From assembly GCA_964019165.1 (NCBI GenBank), contig OZ025269.1, positions 6,920,669 through 6,984,668 of the forward strand: DNA of 64,000 bases, in the 5' to 3' direction. Both the position numbers and the translations under genes were made by a program. Positions 37,890 to 49,962 of this stretch are shown here, piece by piece. Every line of letters starts with the position of its first letter. Position 1 is the first letter of the stretch. The notes beneath the pieces are model-generated. The model saw only the letters and a program-made list of their open reading frames with translations. It did no database searches and was not told the origin of the DNA. This DNA comes from Mastigias papua (Eukaryota; Cnidaria; Scyphozoa; Rhizostomeae; Mastigiidae).

Positions 37890-38335
37890 CGGGAAAGGCC
37901 AATAGAGCCTATAACAAAACGCTCACAAAGGAAGAAAGAGAAAGAAAAGTTAATTAGATAGGGAGGTGAGATCCAGTTTGTTGATGAGTTATAGGATTCA
38001 GGAGAGGAAGTGGAAGGTAAAGTGTTCCAAAGTTGACAGGTCCTTGGAATGAAAGGAGATTTGTGGGCAAGAGTTCGTGGATTGGATAGTATGACTTGAA
38101 AAGGGTGTGATTGAGTAGAGCTTCTTGGCTGCTCGAACATGCTTCAGGGAATCAGGAATAATATTCTTGATTTCCAGTGAGCAATGTCCATAAAGACATC
38201 GATAGAAAATGGACAGATCTGCTACCAGACGACGATGAGAGAGAGATCGGAGAGATTTGGTGAGACTAGGAATATTTATGAGACGGATGTCTACATGTGA
38301 AGATACATGTGAACATTCGTTTCGAGCCACTTATA
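37890..38335 (-). pseudogene. LINE ORF2 3'-end fragment
   Basis: On the minus strand (38330 downward) reads SLRSLSHRRLVADLSIFYRC, then GHCSLEIKNIIP. After one frameshift it reads KSPFIPRTCQLWNTLPS. This is the C-terminal signature of CR1/L2/Jockey-type elements (LSxRRxVAxLSLFYRxxxGxCSxE...SFxPRTxxLWNxLP). The open frame runs out near 37890. Confidence 0.75.
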
Positions 38336-39256
<921 letters not shown>

Positions 39257-39507
39257 TCTATACATATATATATAATAATAATAACAACTAATATAAACTG
39301 CAACTATCTAAGACGCTGTAGATTCCAAGGGAGATGTATTGGACTATAATTACACTTTTATGCATTTTCTTATATCTTTTTAACTATCTCTTTTCTATTT
39401 ATTTTTAGCTTTCTCTAGTCATTACTGATTATTACTAGGTAGACAGCATGTCTTTGATTGCAGACTGTTTAAGTCTGAACAAGTTAAGCTCTCGAAATAT
39501 TAGTTAT

Positions 39508-39781
<274 letters not shown>

Positions 39782-40008
39782 GAGGTCTAAAGAGTCTGGA
39801 TACCTCGAAACACAAAATGGCAACAAGCCACTTGAGACTAACTAAAATGATTTTATAATTCTTGCAACTAGTTTCGTCTGTTCTCGCGGACTCTTCAGGA
39901 GTGTATGTATATATGTATGTATGTATAAATGTCTATATGAATAACGAAACAACGTAAAACTGAATGCCGACTATGAGACATTGGAATATTGTTTTGTTTC
40001 ATTTCTAG

Positions 40009-40066
40009 CACCAGTAGGTTTGAAAAAACAGTTACTCAAAGCAAAGTCTACCCTACTGGATTCAAG
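40009..40066 (+). CDS. DEG/ENaC channel, 58-bp exon after the CPQPC exon
   Basis: Bounded by a strong acceptor (TTTCATTTCTAG) and donor (AAG|GTAAGA). With the two bases left by the exon ending at 32203 it reads NTSRFEKTVTQSKVYPTGFK and ends in phase 0. This fits the family's PCNExxYxxxxSxxxxPS region following the CPxPC cysteines, so phase, position and sequence agree. It is separated from its upstream neighbour by 7.8 kb of transposons and TA repeats. Confidence 0.75.
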
Positions 40067-41246
40067 GTAAGAAGTTTAAGTTAGGACGTATGCACCAGTC
40101 AAAGTGCATACCAACCCACCTCCACCTCAGGACACAGGTGGGGATTGGTATTGCAATGTGAGCACACCCTGACAGATAATCCTCTATGTGGGGACATATT
40201 TTGTGGAGAGAGCAACAAAGTCAACCAGAGCTTGCATAGTTTTGAATTCGATCAACTTTAATTTGCAGTTCATTTTAATTCCAACGGAAGGCCGAATCAG
40301 TTATCATTCTTGTTGATATCACAAGCCATGAAGCAATTCAGTTGATGGTCTCATTTAAGTAAGAAGCGAAAGAACTATAAGCATTACTTGAAAGTTTGTG
40401 AGGCGGCAGCAATCTTGAATGAAGAATATTTGCATAAGGGATTACCTAGAAGTCATTGTAGGCCGCAATGGTCGCCATCTTGGATTTCATACTACAAGTG
40501 CCCACCTAAAACTTTACAATACTGAATGGAAATGCTAAAATATGTCACTCCTCCACTTAGTGCGGAAACAAAAAGCAGCTACAAGGCAATAAATCCCTAT
40601 CAATGGCCCACATGTTCCAAGGTAGGAGGAGTCGGGGGTTCATTTTAACCGGTGCATTAGCATACCTTGAAAATAAGAGCCATCTGCCAATGTTTTCAGT
40701 GATATTAATTATCTTCTACTTGCGTGGTGCGAGATCAAAAATGCATTTAATGACAAAATTTACCGAAAGTTTTCCTATCTTAATCCGCTTTATTGCTCTT
40801 TTCATGTTGTCAGCTGGAATACTTTGTTAAATCCACAGTCTTAGTATTTATTTTAGTGTACACATAAGTACTCACAGAAGAAAAGAAGACATATGTTTGG
40901 CGGACTTCTCGTTTTCTGCTCTCCCACCCATGATGCCTTGCGGTTGTAGGATGACACAACATTACGCCACTACATCTCTCCTTTCCAAGACATAAACAAT
41001 GCCTAAATAAAATTATAACCAACAACAAACGAGTTTTCACTGTCCATGTAACATAACAACACAACTACTTAAAACTAGCTAAGAGTTCATGAGGCAATCA
41101 AGGAGACATGCTATTACTAACCAATAGCAAAACAACAACAATACTTCAGCAAAGTCCATAAGCAGTCTGTTACAGTTATGCGGAAGTCTGAAGCAGAAAT
41201 CCGAGAAAAATGTGCAGCATCATCACTCAATAAACCGAAGTAACCA
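40067..41246 (+). other. Intron of the channel gene
   Basis: No recognised element. Frames at 40603-40830 (+) and 40810-41064 (-) have no motif. Confidence 0.4.
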
Positions 41247-41334
41247 TGTTAGATATAACAAGCACGAGGTAAGGTAAAACAGGGCGTAAGGTACTTCTTG
41301 TAAGAATAAAGAAGGATTAACGTCATATCTAACA
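41247..41334 (-). repeat. Candidate short (88-bp) LTR of the copia element
   Basis: In element orientation the sequence starts TGTTAGATAT (at 41334) and ends ATATCTAACA (at 41247), giving perfect 10-base inverted ends and the TG...CA rule. A purine-rich AAGTGGGAG lies immediately upstream, as a polypurine tract should. It follows the RNase H region by about 110 bases. An 88-bp LTR is very short, and the matching 5' LTR was not found, so the call rests on these end features. Confidence 0.5.
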
Positions 41335-44128
41335 CTCCCACTTGTTGAATATTTCTTCATCTTCGTAACAAAATAAAGATAATGATAAGTAAAAATGTTT
41401 TTCAAACATCAAAAATTCATAGTTTTTTGCAAAGTTCTTCCAATTTTGGATGCGGGAGTCCTGTAGTCATGAGGTCACCCAGCATTGATCTTGTAGGACA
41501 AGATTATATTTGGAACTTTTCTTGTCAACTAAGTCTCTGACGTAGTGATATCGTACATCAATATGCTTCGTGCAGGAGTGGTTCTTCGGATTTTTCGTAG
41601 GAACGATAGCCCCTTGATTGTCCTCGTAAAGTAAATTACTCTGCTGCTCGTATCCTAATTCTTTGAGAAATGATCTTACCCACAAAAGCTCTTGTGAAGC
41701 AAAAGAAAGAGCTCAAGAGCAATGTATTCGGCTTCAGTAGATGATAGTGCAGCTACTTCATGAAGTTTGCTGCACCAGCTGACTGTACGGCTTCACATTT
41801 GAAATACACATCCTGAGGTTGATTTTCTTTCAACAATATCATCTGCCCTCTCAGCATCCATAAAACCAACCACTTCAATAGATGTCTGATTTGAAGCATC
41901 AAACATCAATCCTACATTTTAATGATCCTTTGGTGTACCTCAGTACACACTTTATAACTTTCCAATGATTCTGACCTGGCTTTGACATATATTTGCTCAA
42001 AATCCCTATTACAGTAGCTAAATCTGGTTTTGAAGGTGTCATAGCATATGTAAGACATCAAATTAATGCTCGGCAATCTCCTAAATTAACAGATTGCTCA
42101 TCGTCCTCCAGCTTGACAAAATTTTGATTTGGATCAATTTGTGTAGCAACTGGTTTACAGTCCTTCATGTTAAAACGTTCCAGAACATTTTCTAAGTAAT
42201 TCTTCTGAGAGATAGTTAGTGTATACTTATGTCTGTTTCTTAAGATGCTCATGCCAAGAATGTGGTGTGCCTCTCCTAGATCTTTAATCTCAAAATTTCT
42301 CTGTAAGTCTTTCTTTTCAGTTGTCATCATTTGTGCATCGTTGCAAGCTAAGAAAAGATAAGATAAGATTATATTGTCATGGTGCTTTTCCTGTTATCTC
42401 TAAGAATATTCTTCACATACATACAAGCGACTTAAAACACCAAATCGATAAGCGTGCTATTTTATTAGTGAGAAAATGTCTAAATGGAAATGTGTGTACA
42501 AACTTTCAAAACTATTTTATGATCAACGAACACAATGTGAGGACAAGGAACAGAAACATTCTTTCACAAATTCCCAAAGTTAAACTGGAGTTTGCTAATA
42601 ACAAACGTTTTTCCCCATTGGGGGCTCGGTTATACAACTCACTCCCTAAAGATATCAGAGAAAGTGCATATGATTTGAGATCAAAGTAAATTCATATTTT
42701 TCAAGTAAATCTTGATTGCAAGACATCTATAGGCTTTGATTGAATTATAAGTATATATTAACTTATTTGCTTATTCATTTGTTAATGTATTTATCTTTTC
42801 TTAATTAGATCTAAAAGGACACGTGTTGATAGCAGTTTTATATTAAACTGAAATGTACAGATCCTTTTAAAATATTCATAATACATACATAAGCCACAAA
42901 GACTTTTTACAATTTGCAAACATGATCTGGATTCGTTGTATCCATATAACCTTTTGACTGTTTCATATTGACTTCTTCATCTAATCCGCCATTCAAAAAA
43001 GCAGTTTTCACATCCATTTGATGAACTTCCATACTCAAAGCATAAGCAATGGAAAGATTTACTCTGATGGAATTTGTTCTAGTAACAGGTGCAAAAACTT
43101 CATTATAGTCAATACCTGGTTGTTGGGAATATCTCTGTGCCACCAGCCTGGCTTTGAACCTGTCTACAGTACCTTCAATTCTGTGTTTGACTTTTAAGTT
43201 TTTGAGCCTCTAGCATTTTTATTCTTAGGCAGTGGAATAAGAGTCCATATTTTGCTCTGAAGCAATGATTCAAACTCTGAGTTAGTAGCTTCTCTCTATT
43301 TCTCTGCATGTTCACCATTCTATGCGTCCTTAATAGATCCTTGATCTTCAATATTTGCTCCTGAAACGCTCGAGTTCACGGAAAGGTTATAGTGAGCGAT
43401 ATTGAATGCATGGAATTCCTGTATGAATATGCGCACAACATCCATTGCATTTATTGTGCAAAAGGTTAATAAAAGACCATTTAAGTATGACCATCTAGTC
43501 GCACTGTCCTCATCTGATTGTCACTGTTTACTGTCCTCACTGTACAGAGCACCTTCACAGTTACTATCGCCATTTTGAGCTGAAACATTTTTCCATCCTG
43601 TTACTTCTAGCAAGTGGATAATAATGGAAAAAAGGTACTGTTCTTCTTATAGGAATGAGGGAATAGCATGTTCTTCAAAGTCTACTTCGTCAGATGAATT
43701 CTCAAGATCAATTGCATCCGCATCTATCCATTCACCGTATCGGTTTGGGTTTCTCAGTTTCTTCCACTGGGTCATGACCTTGGAGATTATCGATATCAGT
43801 TTCCATTGTATCATCTATTTCTGGATAGATAACATGAGAATCCTTTCCAAAATTGCGGTGAGCACTGATGCGTTCGTTCTTCCCTGATGTTTTCTCCTGG
43901 GTGCGAGATATTTTCAAAATTTTTTTCGCAAAATTTAGCATCACGACTGACAATAACCTTCCTTGTATCGGGATCATGCACCCGGCATCACTTTTGTGGA
44001 TCTGCATATCCTCTAAAAATATACTTGATAGCTTTTGCCTCCAATTTCTTCTCTTCTCTTTTGAAAATGAACATAGGCGTTACAGCCAAACACTTTCAAA
44101 TTAGAGATATTAGGTTTTCTTTTGAACA
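41335..44128 (-). mobile_element. Ty1/copia retrotransposon remnant (INT end, RT, RNase H)
   Basis: Reads down the minus strand in copia order. An integrase C-terminal part at 44120-43990 has NISNLKVFGC, AYVHFQK and FRGYADPQK-like wording. A linker follows (44007-43732). RT comes in two pieces: 43143-42907 (PGIDYNEVFAPVTR, HQMDVKTAFLNG) and 42330-42058 (FEIKDLGEAHHILGMSI, QKNYLENVLERFNMKDC). The RNase H has ADDIVERKSTSG and LSSTEAEYIAL (41860-41710) and LLYEDNQGAI with KHIDVRYHYVRDLV (41685-41467). There are multiple stops. The RT segment between 42330 and 42893 has been replaced by a LINE fragment, so the YVDD box is absent. No 5' LTR or gag was found. Confidence 0.88.
42345..42893 (+). pseudogene. 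LINE 3' fragment inserted in the copia RT
   Basis: On + it reads KIRLYCHGAFPVISK, then DKRAILLVRKCLNGN, TRNRNILSQIPKVKLEF, and SPLGARLYNSLPKDIRES. This is the C-terminal end of a non-LTR ORF2 (RxxxxLxxxxKxxxGxxP...TRxxxxLxxP...FxxxGxxxWNxLPxxIR). An AT-rich tail follows to about 42893. Copia coding resumes on either side, but the sequence between does not add up, so copia bases were lost on insertion. No target duplication is seen. Confidence 0.75.
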
Positions 44129-44889
44129 TTGCGGACAAGCACACGACCATCTGGTTTGAGATCTAAAAAGTATGCTTTCCTATCATACAAGTGTTTGGCA
44201 GCTTGCCCAGCACGATGGGAGCGCTGACTAGCAATTTTATAGGCTTCGGTCATTGCATTTTTCACATTCACTGTGGCGTCTACTTGGAGTTGGTAGTTCA
44301 ATATTGAGTGCAATGTCAATTTTCAAACTAGGATGACGACCGAACAATAAGAAATGTGGTGAATATCCGGTACTATCATTATGAGTACAATTATAGGCGT
44401 GAACTGCCTTGTTAAGGTGATCCTACCAATTTGATTTAAAATTATCCGGTAGTGTGTGTAACATGGATAAGAGCGTTCTATTGAAACGCTCCACCTGACC
44501 ACTGCCTTCATGATGGTAGGATGTGGTATGTGATTTGGAAATTCCAAACAGCTCTTGTATTGGTGAGAAGAGAGCATTCTCAAATTCAACTCCCTTTTCG
44601 TGATGTATCCTCAGAGGTGCATCGAAAGGTGGAATAAATTCATTAAAGATTTTTGCAGCAACTGTTTGCCATTTTTTAGTTTTAATTGTATAAGCTTGTG
44701 AAAATATTTTAAAATGATCGACAAGCACTAAAAGGTATTCAAATCCTCCTTTTGAATGCTCTAAATGTAGGAAGTCTAGCGAGATGAGCTCCATGGGCTG
44801 TTTTGTGGTAATTTTGTTTAGTGGTGCACGCTTAGATTTTGAGGGTCTTTTCTATATCAAGCACCTACATTAATTGTTGATATAGATTT

Positions 44890-45240
44890 CACTATAGCAC
44901 AAAAAGCTGGAACATTCTTTTAGCATACTGAAAGCTTTCGTCCGACACTCGTCAGAGTATGAAACGTCGGATAACGACCGAAATGTGAACCGAAATATAT
45001 TGCCAGATGCGGGTGCACGTGATATGATGAATAATGCGTCCATTTCGCCCTATGATTGGCAAATTAGCACCTATTCACCTTTGTTTACTTGAAGAGTCCA
45101 AGTGAAAAAGCGGACTCTTTTTGTTTACACAAGACTGGGTTTTGAGCCTTAATGTAAACTGATTCCAAAACACCTAAATGAAAGGACTATCTTGCTTGCC
45201 CAATGATCCGAAAATTAGCGTTTGTCCAAAACACCTAAAC
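44890..45240 (+). mobile_element. 351-bp interspersed repeat (copy A) with 11-bp TSD
   Basis: Starts CACTATAGCACAAAAAGC and ends TCCAAAACACCTAAAC. It is flanked by GATATAGATTT on both sides (44879-44889 and 45241-45251), an 11-bp target duplication inside the gypsy integrase. Related copies lie at 54350-54665, 57727-57957 with 58606-58710, and 58970-59345 (minus). There are no terminal inverted repeats, no coding sequence and no tRNA-like boxes. Target duplication length suggests retrotransposition of a SINE-like element, but the family is not recognised. Confidence 0.8.
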
Positions 45241-45251
45241 GATATAGATTT

Positions 45252-45990
45252 TAATATCACGCTACATATTCGGCCAATAAAATCGTTGTCTTGCGAGGTG
45301 CACTTTCTTTTCCGAGTCAATGTAACCCATTTCTTCATGTAGTTCTGTGTGCACTAGCTGTCTCAGCTGAAATGGTAGTACAATTTGCTTGTTTCATCTG
45401 TTTGTCTGCGAAAGATGCCATCCTCTCCGAGCTCTAATTTATGGTATTAACGACATAACTTTCTAACTTCTGCGGCCTCTATATGTAGTTGGCTAGCTGA
45501 AGGTTTCTATTTCTTTTGCACATATGTTAAAACTTTGGAAATAATCCGATCATTAACTTGAGCGTCTAGGATGCTATTCGTAGAAATACTGTTAGTAGAT
45601 ACTTGGGAGCAACTTTGTCCAACAGGCTGTTCTTGCTCCAAGGGCTCAAATGTGACTGGTACTATCGCGTTAGTCCATAAAGTGTCGCCATTTTGTATTG
45701 CATTTACCCCAGGAATACAGGGATAGTAGCTTGCACGTCATCTAGTGACACTTTCCCAGAATTTGACTGCATATACAGTTCCATGTTTCACGGGAGTTTA
45801 GGCATCGTGTCAGCATCGACATTTGCCTTTCCTGGACGATGCTTTATTTCAAAGTCAAAATCAGATAACTCTTTAATCCATCTTAGACCTGTCTCATTTG
45901 TAGTCTAGTGGATGTGAAGAAAGGTTTTCATCGGTATAACCTATGAACTTTGGTGGACAATATAAGTAGTCTTTGAAACGATCACAGTTG
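45252..45990 (-). other. Gypsy internal sequence between INT zinc region and RNase H
   Basis: Part of the gypsy remnant above, with several stops. The spacer between RNase H and the zinc-binding domain (45420-45780) is weakly conserved. Confidence 0.6.
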
Positions 45991-46040
45991 GCCCATTTTA
46001 ATGCCAAGAACTCAAGCTTTCCAGCGTGAAGCTTATAATT

Positions 46041-46260
<220 letters not shown>

Positions 46261-46374
46261 TTAACACCAATATTATATACATGAAATATCTAACTTATCT
46301 TATCCTACTCGCTATATTGCAGAGCCTTATCCTTTACTTATTGATATCTATTAACAACCTAATTCTTATTTCAG

Positions 46375-46409
46375 ACATTGCATTCAAATCTGCACGAATC
46401 CTATATCAG
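46375..46409 (+). CDS. Tentative 35-bp exon of the channel gene
   Basis: Has a good acceptor (TTCTTATTTCAG) and a strong donor (CAG|GTACGT). In phase 0 from the exon ending at 40066 it reads [11 protein letters not shown] plus two bases. These bases fit an acceptor at 47663 (TTGAG|A) to give Arg and keep the downstream frame open. It falls in a weakly conserved stretch of the family, so homology cannot confirm it. Skipping it and joining 40066 directly to 47647 also keeps the frame. Confidence 0.4.
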
Positions 46410-47646
46410 GTACGTATACCTGCAGTAGATATATTTTTCTGAATATAGTTATTGAAACACCACAGTACACACTAAGACAACTTTTCAGAAGCTTATATGT
46501 AATTAACCTAAGGTTGATTAACTGACTTTAGGAGCTTCCACTGTAAAATCTAATTCTATATATTTCTGCAGAAAATTTAGCAGCTTTAGCTAGAGCAAAG
46601 GAGTGTTTGCTGAAATAGATGTTAGGTTTCTCAAGGATAAAAAGAAAGTTTTCCTAGGGGTCATTAACTCTATCGAATCAAGTATAGAATCTTCTATCAC
46701 TAAATGCTAAATTACCTTGAATCTAGCAGATATTTCAGATTTTCCTATAGTAGATAAATGAATTAATTGTTTCTATTATCATCCCTTGGGTACCTTCACG
46801 TATACGTATCGCCTGTACTTCTTGCTATACACACGAGACTCTATATGTCGGGAGCAAAGGGAAGGATTGCAAATATTGCAATTATCTTGTTTATTAGCGT
46901 GCGCACTGTATGCTTTTGAACACTTGTTATTATACTATCAATTCATTACTTTCAAGTGGCCCAAGATAATACTGCTTCTTCGCTGTCATTTAGGAGGGTC
47001 AAAACGTTGACAGTTTAAATGTTTTCATAGTTGATATCTAGGAATAATGTGTCATTATTGCCAGAAAGAGCAATACATCTCTAATACGGGTTACAGTTGC
47101 CACCTTCATTATTAGGAGAACTCTTCATTTCCAGGAAGTTTTCAATCTAATGTAGTCATACTCTTCCTTATTTTCTCTTCTCTTTTCAGAGAAAAAAAAT
47201 TAGATTGGATTTTGTCTGTTATCTCTGTCGAAAATCTCTTAGCATTAAATTCATCCACCCCGCAAAGAGTTCGTTAGATATCCCCCGTCACTTTGACAAC
47301 AATTCCTAACAAATTGAAGAAGCAGTCCATAGCTGTAGATATTAAAACTGACCATTGTGCAAGATTTTAAAGACATGCATACTTATTACAAAGATATTCA
47401 CAATGTCATCTGTCATCGTTGTCTATTTGTATGGTCACTTTATCGCTCACTCTTAGCTTCCTTATAATCTCATCGTCCTCAGGCAAAATATCATACAGCT
47501 GCAAGTGTTCTTTGAGGATCAAACAGTTGAAACGATCTCTTCAGGGGTGTACTATAAGGTAAAATGCCATGATTTTTATATATATACATATTTAAGACGA
47601 TATACAATGCACTAAAAATACATCAGTTTTCTTCTATTTTTATTAG
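46410..47646 (+). other. Intron of the channel gene
   Basis: No element recognised. Confidence 0.4.
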
Positions 47647-47663
47647 AATAATCCATATTTGAG

Positions 47664-47793
47664 AATCTTTTTGAAAGCAGTTTCTGTTCAAGTTAACGAA
47701 ACCATAAGTGCATTGAGGCACAGAAATTTTTACAAGTTCCACCTACATTTATCGCCGAAATGGTCGAAACTTCACCGAGATATTTTCCACAGC
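47664..47793 (+). CDS. DEG/ENaC channel, penultimate exon (end uncertain)
   Basis: The open frame reads RIFLKAVSVQVNETISALRH then RNFYKFHLHL and KLHRDIFHS. This aligns with the segment just before TM2 in the family (NFxKxxIYxxxLxxExxxxxxAY). The start is 47664 if the 35-bp exon is used, or 47647 after TTTTTATTAG otherwise. There is no GT where alignment predicts the exon end (about 47793). The next in-frame GT sites (GAA|GTTTTC at 47823, CAA|GTGTGC) are weak. The exon may be longer than usual, decayed, or carry a sequence error. Confidence 0.5.
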
Positions 47794-48047
47794 ATAATGC
47801 ATTGCCGAACTTTTTGCACCGAAGTTTTCTGCACTATATGTATACTGAATGTTACAGGCATAGCAATAAAGTTTGTGCTGATGATGACATTTCTCCTAAA
47901 TCTGATTGTCACCGATTTAGAGCAAGTGTGCTTTCCACTTTTTTATGTAGAGAGAGAGCTCTTATTCCCATTTAGGACACAAGCAATACAAGCTTGTTGT
48001 GTAATAGCATGTCATGTTTTGCGAGAGTGTCATTTTATTTATTTCAG

Positions 48048-48206
48048 TTCGACAATCTAGTGTCAGATGTGGGAGGTCAATTAGGATTGTGGATAGGCGT
48101 TTCAGCCGTTACATGCATGGAATTCCTTGCATTGGTTTGGAATATGGTGTTGTACTGTACGCATGCAAGAAAGAAGAACGTGATTGTCTTTGAAAGTGAA
48201 CAGTAA
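48048..48206 (+). CDS. DEG/ENaC channel, terminal exon with TM2 and GxS filter
   Basis: Follows ATTTATTTCAG in phase 0: FDNLVSDVGGQLGLWIGVSA, then CMEFLALVWNMVLYC. GGQLGLWxGxS is the most conserved stretch of DEG/ENaC channels. G-V-S here is the selectivity filter in TM2, followed by the conserved Glu. A short basic cytoplasmic tail (HARKKNVIVFESEQ) ends at TAA. With the other exons the protein would be roughly 450-500 residues, at the short end for the family. A possible AATAAA signal lies at 48610. Confidence 0.92.
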   Translation, partial: FDNLVSDVGGQLGLWIGVSAVTCMEFLALVWNMVLYCTHARKKNVIVFESEQ

Positions 48207-49888
48207 TTAATACTTTCTGTATTGGAAAGGAACATGTGTATACATGACAAAGTAAGATTGCATTTCAGTGCATAACTATAGAGCACATAATGCACACACG
48301 TTTGCTAGCAGTATTGATCCAGTAATACATAAGAGAATCAGGCAATGCCGCACATTATTGCAAGTTCACAACATGCACAGCATATTACAATGCAGAAGTA
48401 GAACAGCTTTTAATTCGGCAAATTTATCACGCCCATTTTAAAATGATGAGTAAGATTTTCCAGATCCATTTATTGCAAGCTTTAGAGCACTGATCTTGTC
48501 ACAAATGGATTTACAATATTCTGTAAATGATGCTTTCTTCCATGGGATTCGACCGTGCAGTTTTACATAAGCGATTGATCTACATTTAACAACATAGATG
48601 AACCTATATAATAAAAGTCTCGTGCTAAATACTTTGCAAGTTAGCTATGAAAGCTAAGTGGAGTGCCAGCAAAATGGTCCATTTTGATATGCAGATGCAT
48701 TTCTGACCAGGTAGAATTGATAGCGCAGCACGAGGCTACATTTTGTGATCTTTTCCCAGAAGATGGCTAGCTCAAACCAAAGGATATAATCATGATGAGA
48801 TAATTTTGCTGTGTTTCACTTTCCAGTAGCTAATATTACGCCCCACATACAGAAGCCCAGCTATAGTGGATGTGGAGGAGTAGCATTCCCTCCTCAATTC
48901 TTCTAAGCAACATGTAAACCCCCAAAGATGTTCGGAGATAAAGTATATCTATGCTATATTTGTTGAATCTGAGGAGCACTGTTCATAGTTAATTATACAA
49001 CATTTTGGGAAACCTAAAAGACCTGTAACTTAGTTTTATCAATCTGAGATCGTAAAGTACCGTTCAAAAGTTTGGCATACATCCATATCATAAAACAGTT
49101 GCACCGTTCGTCGATTAGAGACCTTCGAGAGAATCTGTTACAATGAAATTATCATTGAATTGAATTAAAGCTTACCTAAACTGTTTTGAAAAATTCATGG
49201 CAAGAAGTTTGCACCCAAAATACTTAAAGTATCAATGCGCACCTAGCCAGATGGCACGTGATGCTTAGAGATAATGGTATACTACTTTATGGATTGGATT
49301 GGATTGCTTTGGAGGGCAAAACTAGAACAATTTGCACTTCTACTGTAGACGGCAGTTCTCTAATCTTATTGTGATAATAAATCTCTTCTTGTAAATGCTT
49401 CAATTCAGTTACCAATATATAATCTATTATTTCCTGAAGTCTTACTCGGTTTTCAAACTTAAAAAATTATTTGTTTTCACATATTTATTGCCACTATAAG
49501 TTGCTGTGCATAGGTCATGCTAAGAGCAGTATCACGGCAGAGTACGTCTCAATATCATAAATGGTAAACTGCTCTTGCCTACCCTACCCTTCTCTGTCTA
49601 CTCATTCTTATTTCTGATACCCTATTACAGTACAATACTAGAAAGTCCAACATGTCATAAAAACTGGAGGCCGCAACCCTCATCTCCAATTTCACATTTT
49701 TTCAAAAGATAATTGTATTAACTCACTGTCTATTAACTCTGTTCAGTGGATGGGACCGCGATGCCCTTCTCCTGACATGGGTAGCCCTCTCTCAACAACA
49801 GATCCAATACACATTTCGCTGTGGCCGCGATGGCTTGCCTGCGTACATTGTTGAAGAAATTATGAGGGTCAATAAAATACATGCCTGA
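48207..49888. other. 3' flank of the channel gene
   Basis: Presumed 3' UTR and flank with AATAAA at 48610-48615. No further gene or repeat recognised. Confidence 0.4.
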
Positions 49889-49962
49889 TACCCGATAGTT
49901 TAGTTAGCAGAGCACTTGACACATAAAGTTGATGTTCTCGAGTTCGATTCACCGGTCGGTTA
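49889..49962 (+). tRNA. tRNA-like sequence (Met-like CAT), degenerate or SINE head
   Basis: Seventy-four bases. Acceptor arms TACCCGA and TCGGTTA pair at 6 of 7 positions. An A-box-like TAGTTTAGTTAGCAGAGC, a loop CACATAA with CAT in the anticodon position, and a B-box GAGTTCGATTC are present. The anticodon and T stems pair badly, so a working tRNA is unlikely. A tRNA pseudogene or the head of a tRNA-derived SINE is more likely. Confidence 0.45.

Larger units (their letters stand above)
44129..46035 (-). mobile_element. Ty3/gypsy retrotransposon remnant (RNase H, INT)
   Basis: Minus-strand order is RNase H then integrase. RNase H (46035-45780) has [20 protein letters not shown] and ELSDFDFEIKHRPGKANVDA. 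The H2C2 zinc-binding part of integrase (45370-45250) has HEEMGYIDSEKKVHLARQRF with YW. The integrase core (44794-44423) has MELISLDFLHLEHSKGG, VLVDHFK, FENALFSPIQELFGI and GSGQVERFNRTLLSML, where the D, D and E catalytic acids fall in the expected places. The C-terminal part (44319-44131) has HRAGQAAKHLYDRKA and GRVLVRN. A 351-bp repeat interrupts it. The upstream end runs into a TA microsatellite; gag, protease, RT and LTRs were not seen. Confidence 0.88.

Noticed and set aside
44026..44159. + strand frames over the copia/gypsy junction
   Set aside because: Antisense to recognisable integrase sequence.
46375..46409. Alternative reading [12 protein letters not shown] of the 35-bp exon as the channel's post-CPQPC segment
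   Set aside because: It needs phase 1 at the acceptor, which neither 32203 (phase 2) nor 40066 (phase 0) supplies; the exon at 40009 fits that position better.
49520..49555. Sequence resembling a cDNA-library adaptor (AGCAGTATCACGGCAGAGTAC)
   Set aside because: Similar but not identical to the common template-switch oligo, with natural AT-rich flanks on both sides; taken as coincidence.
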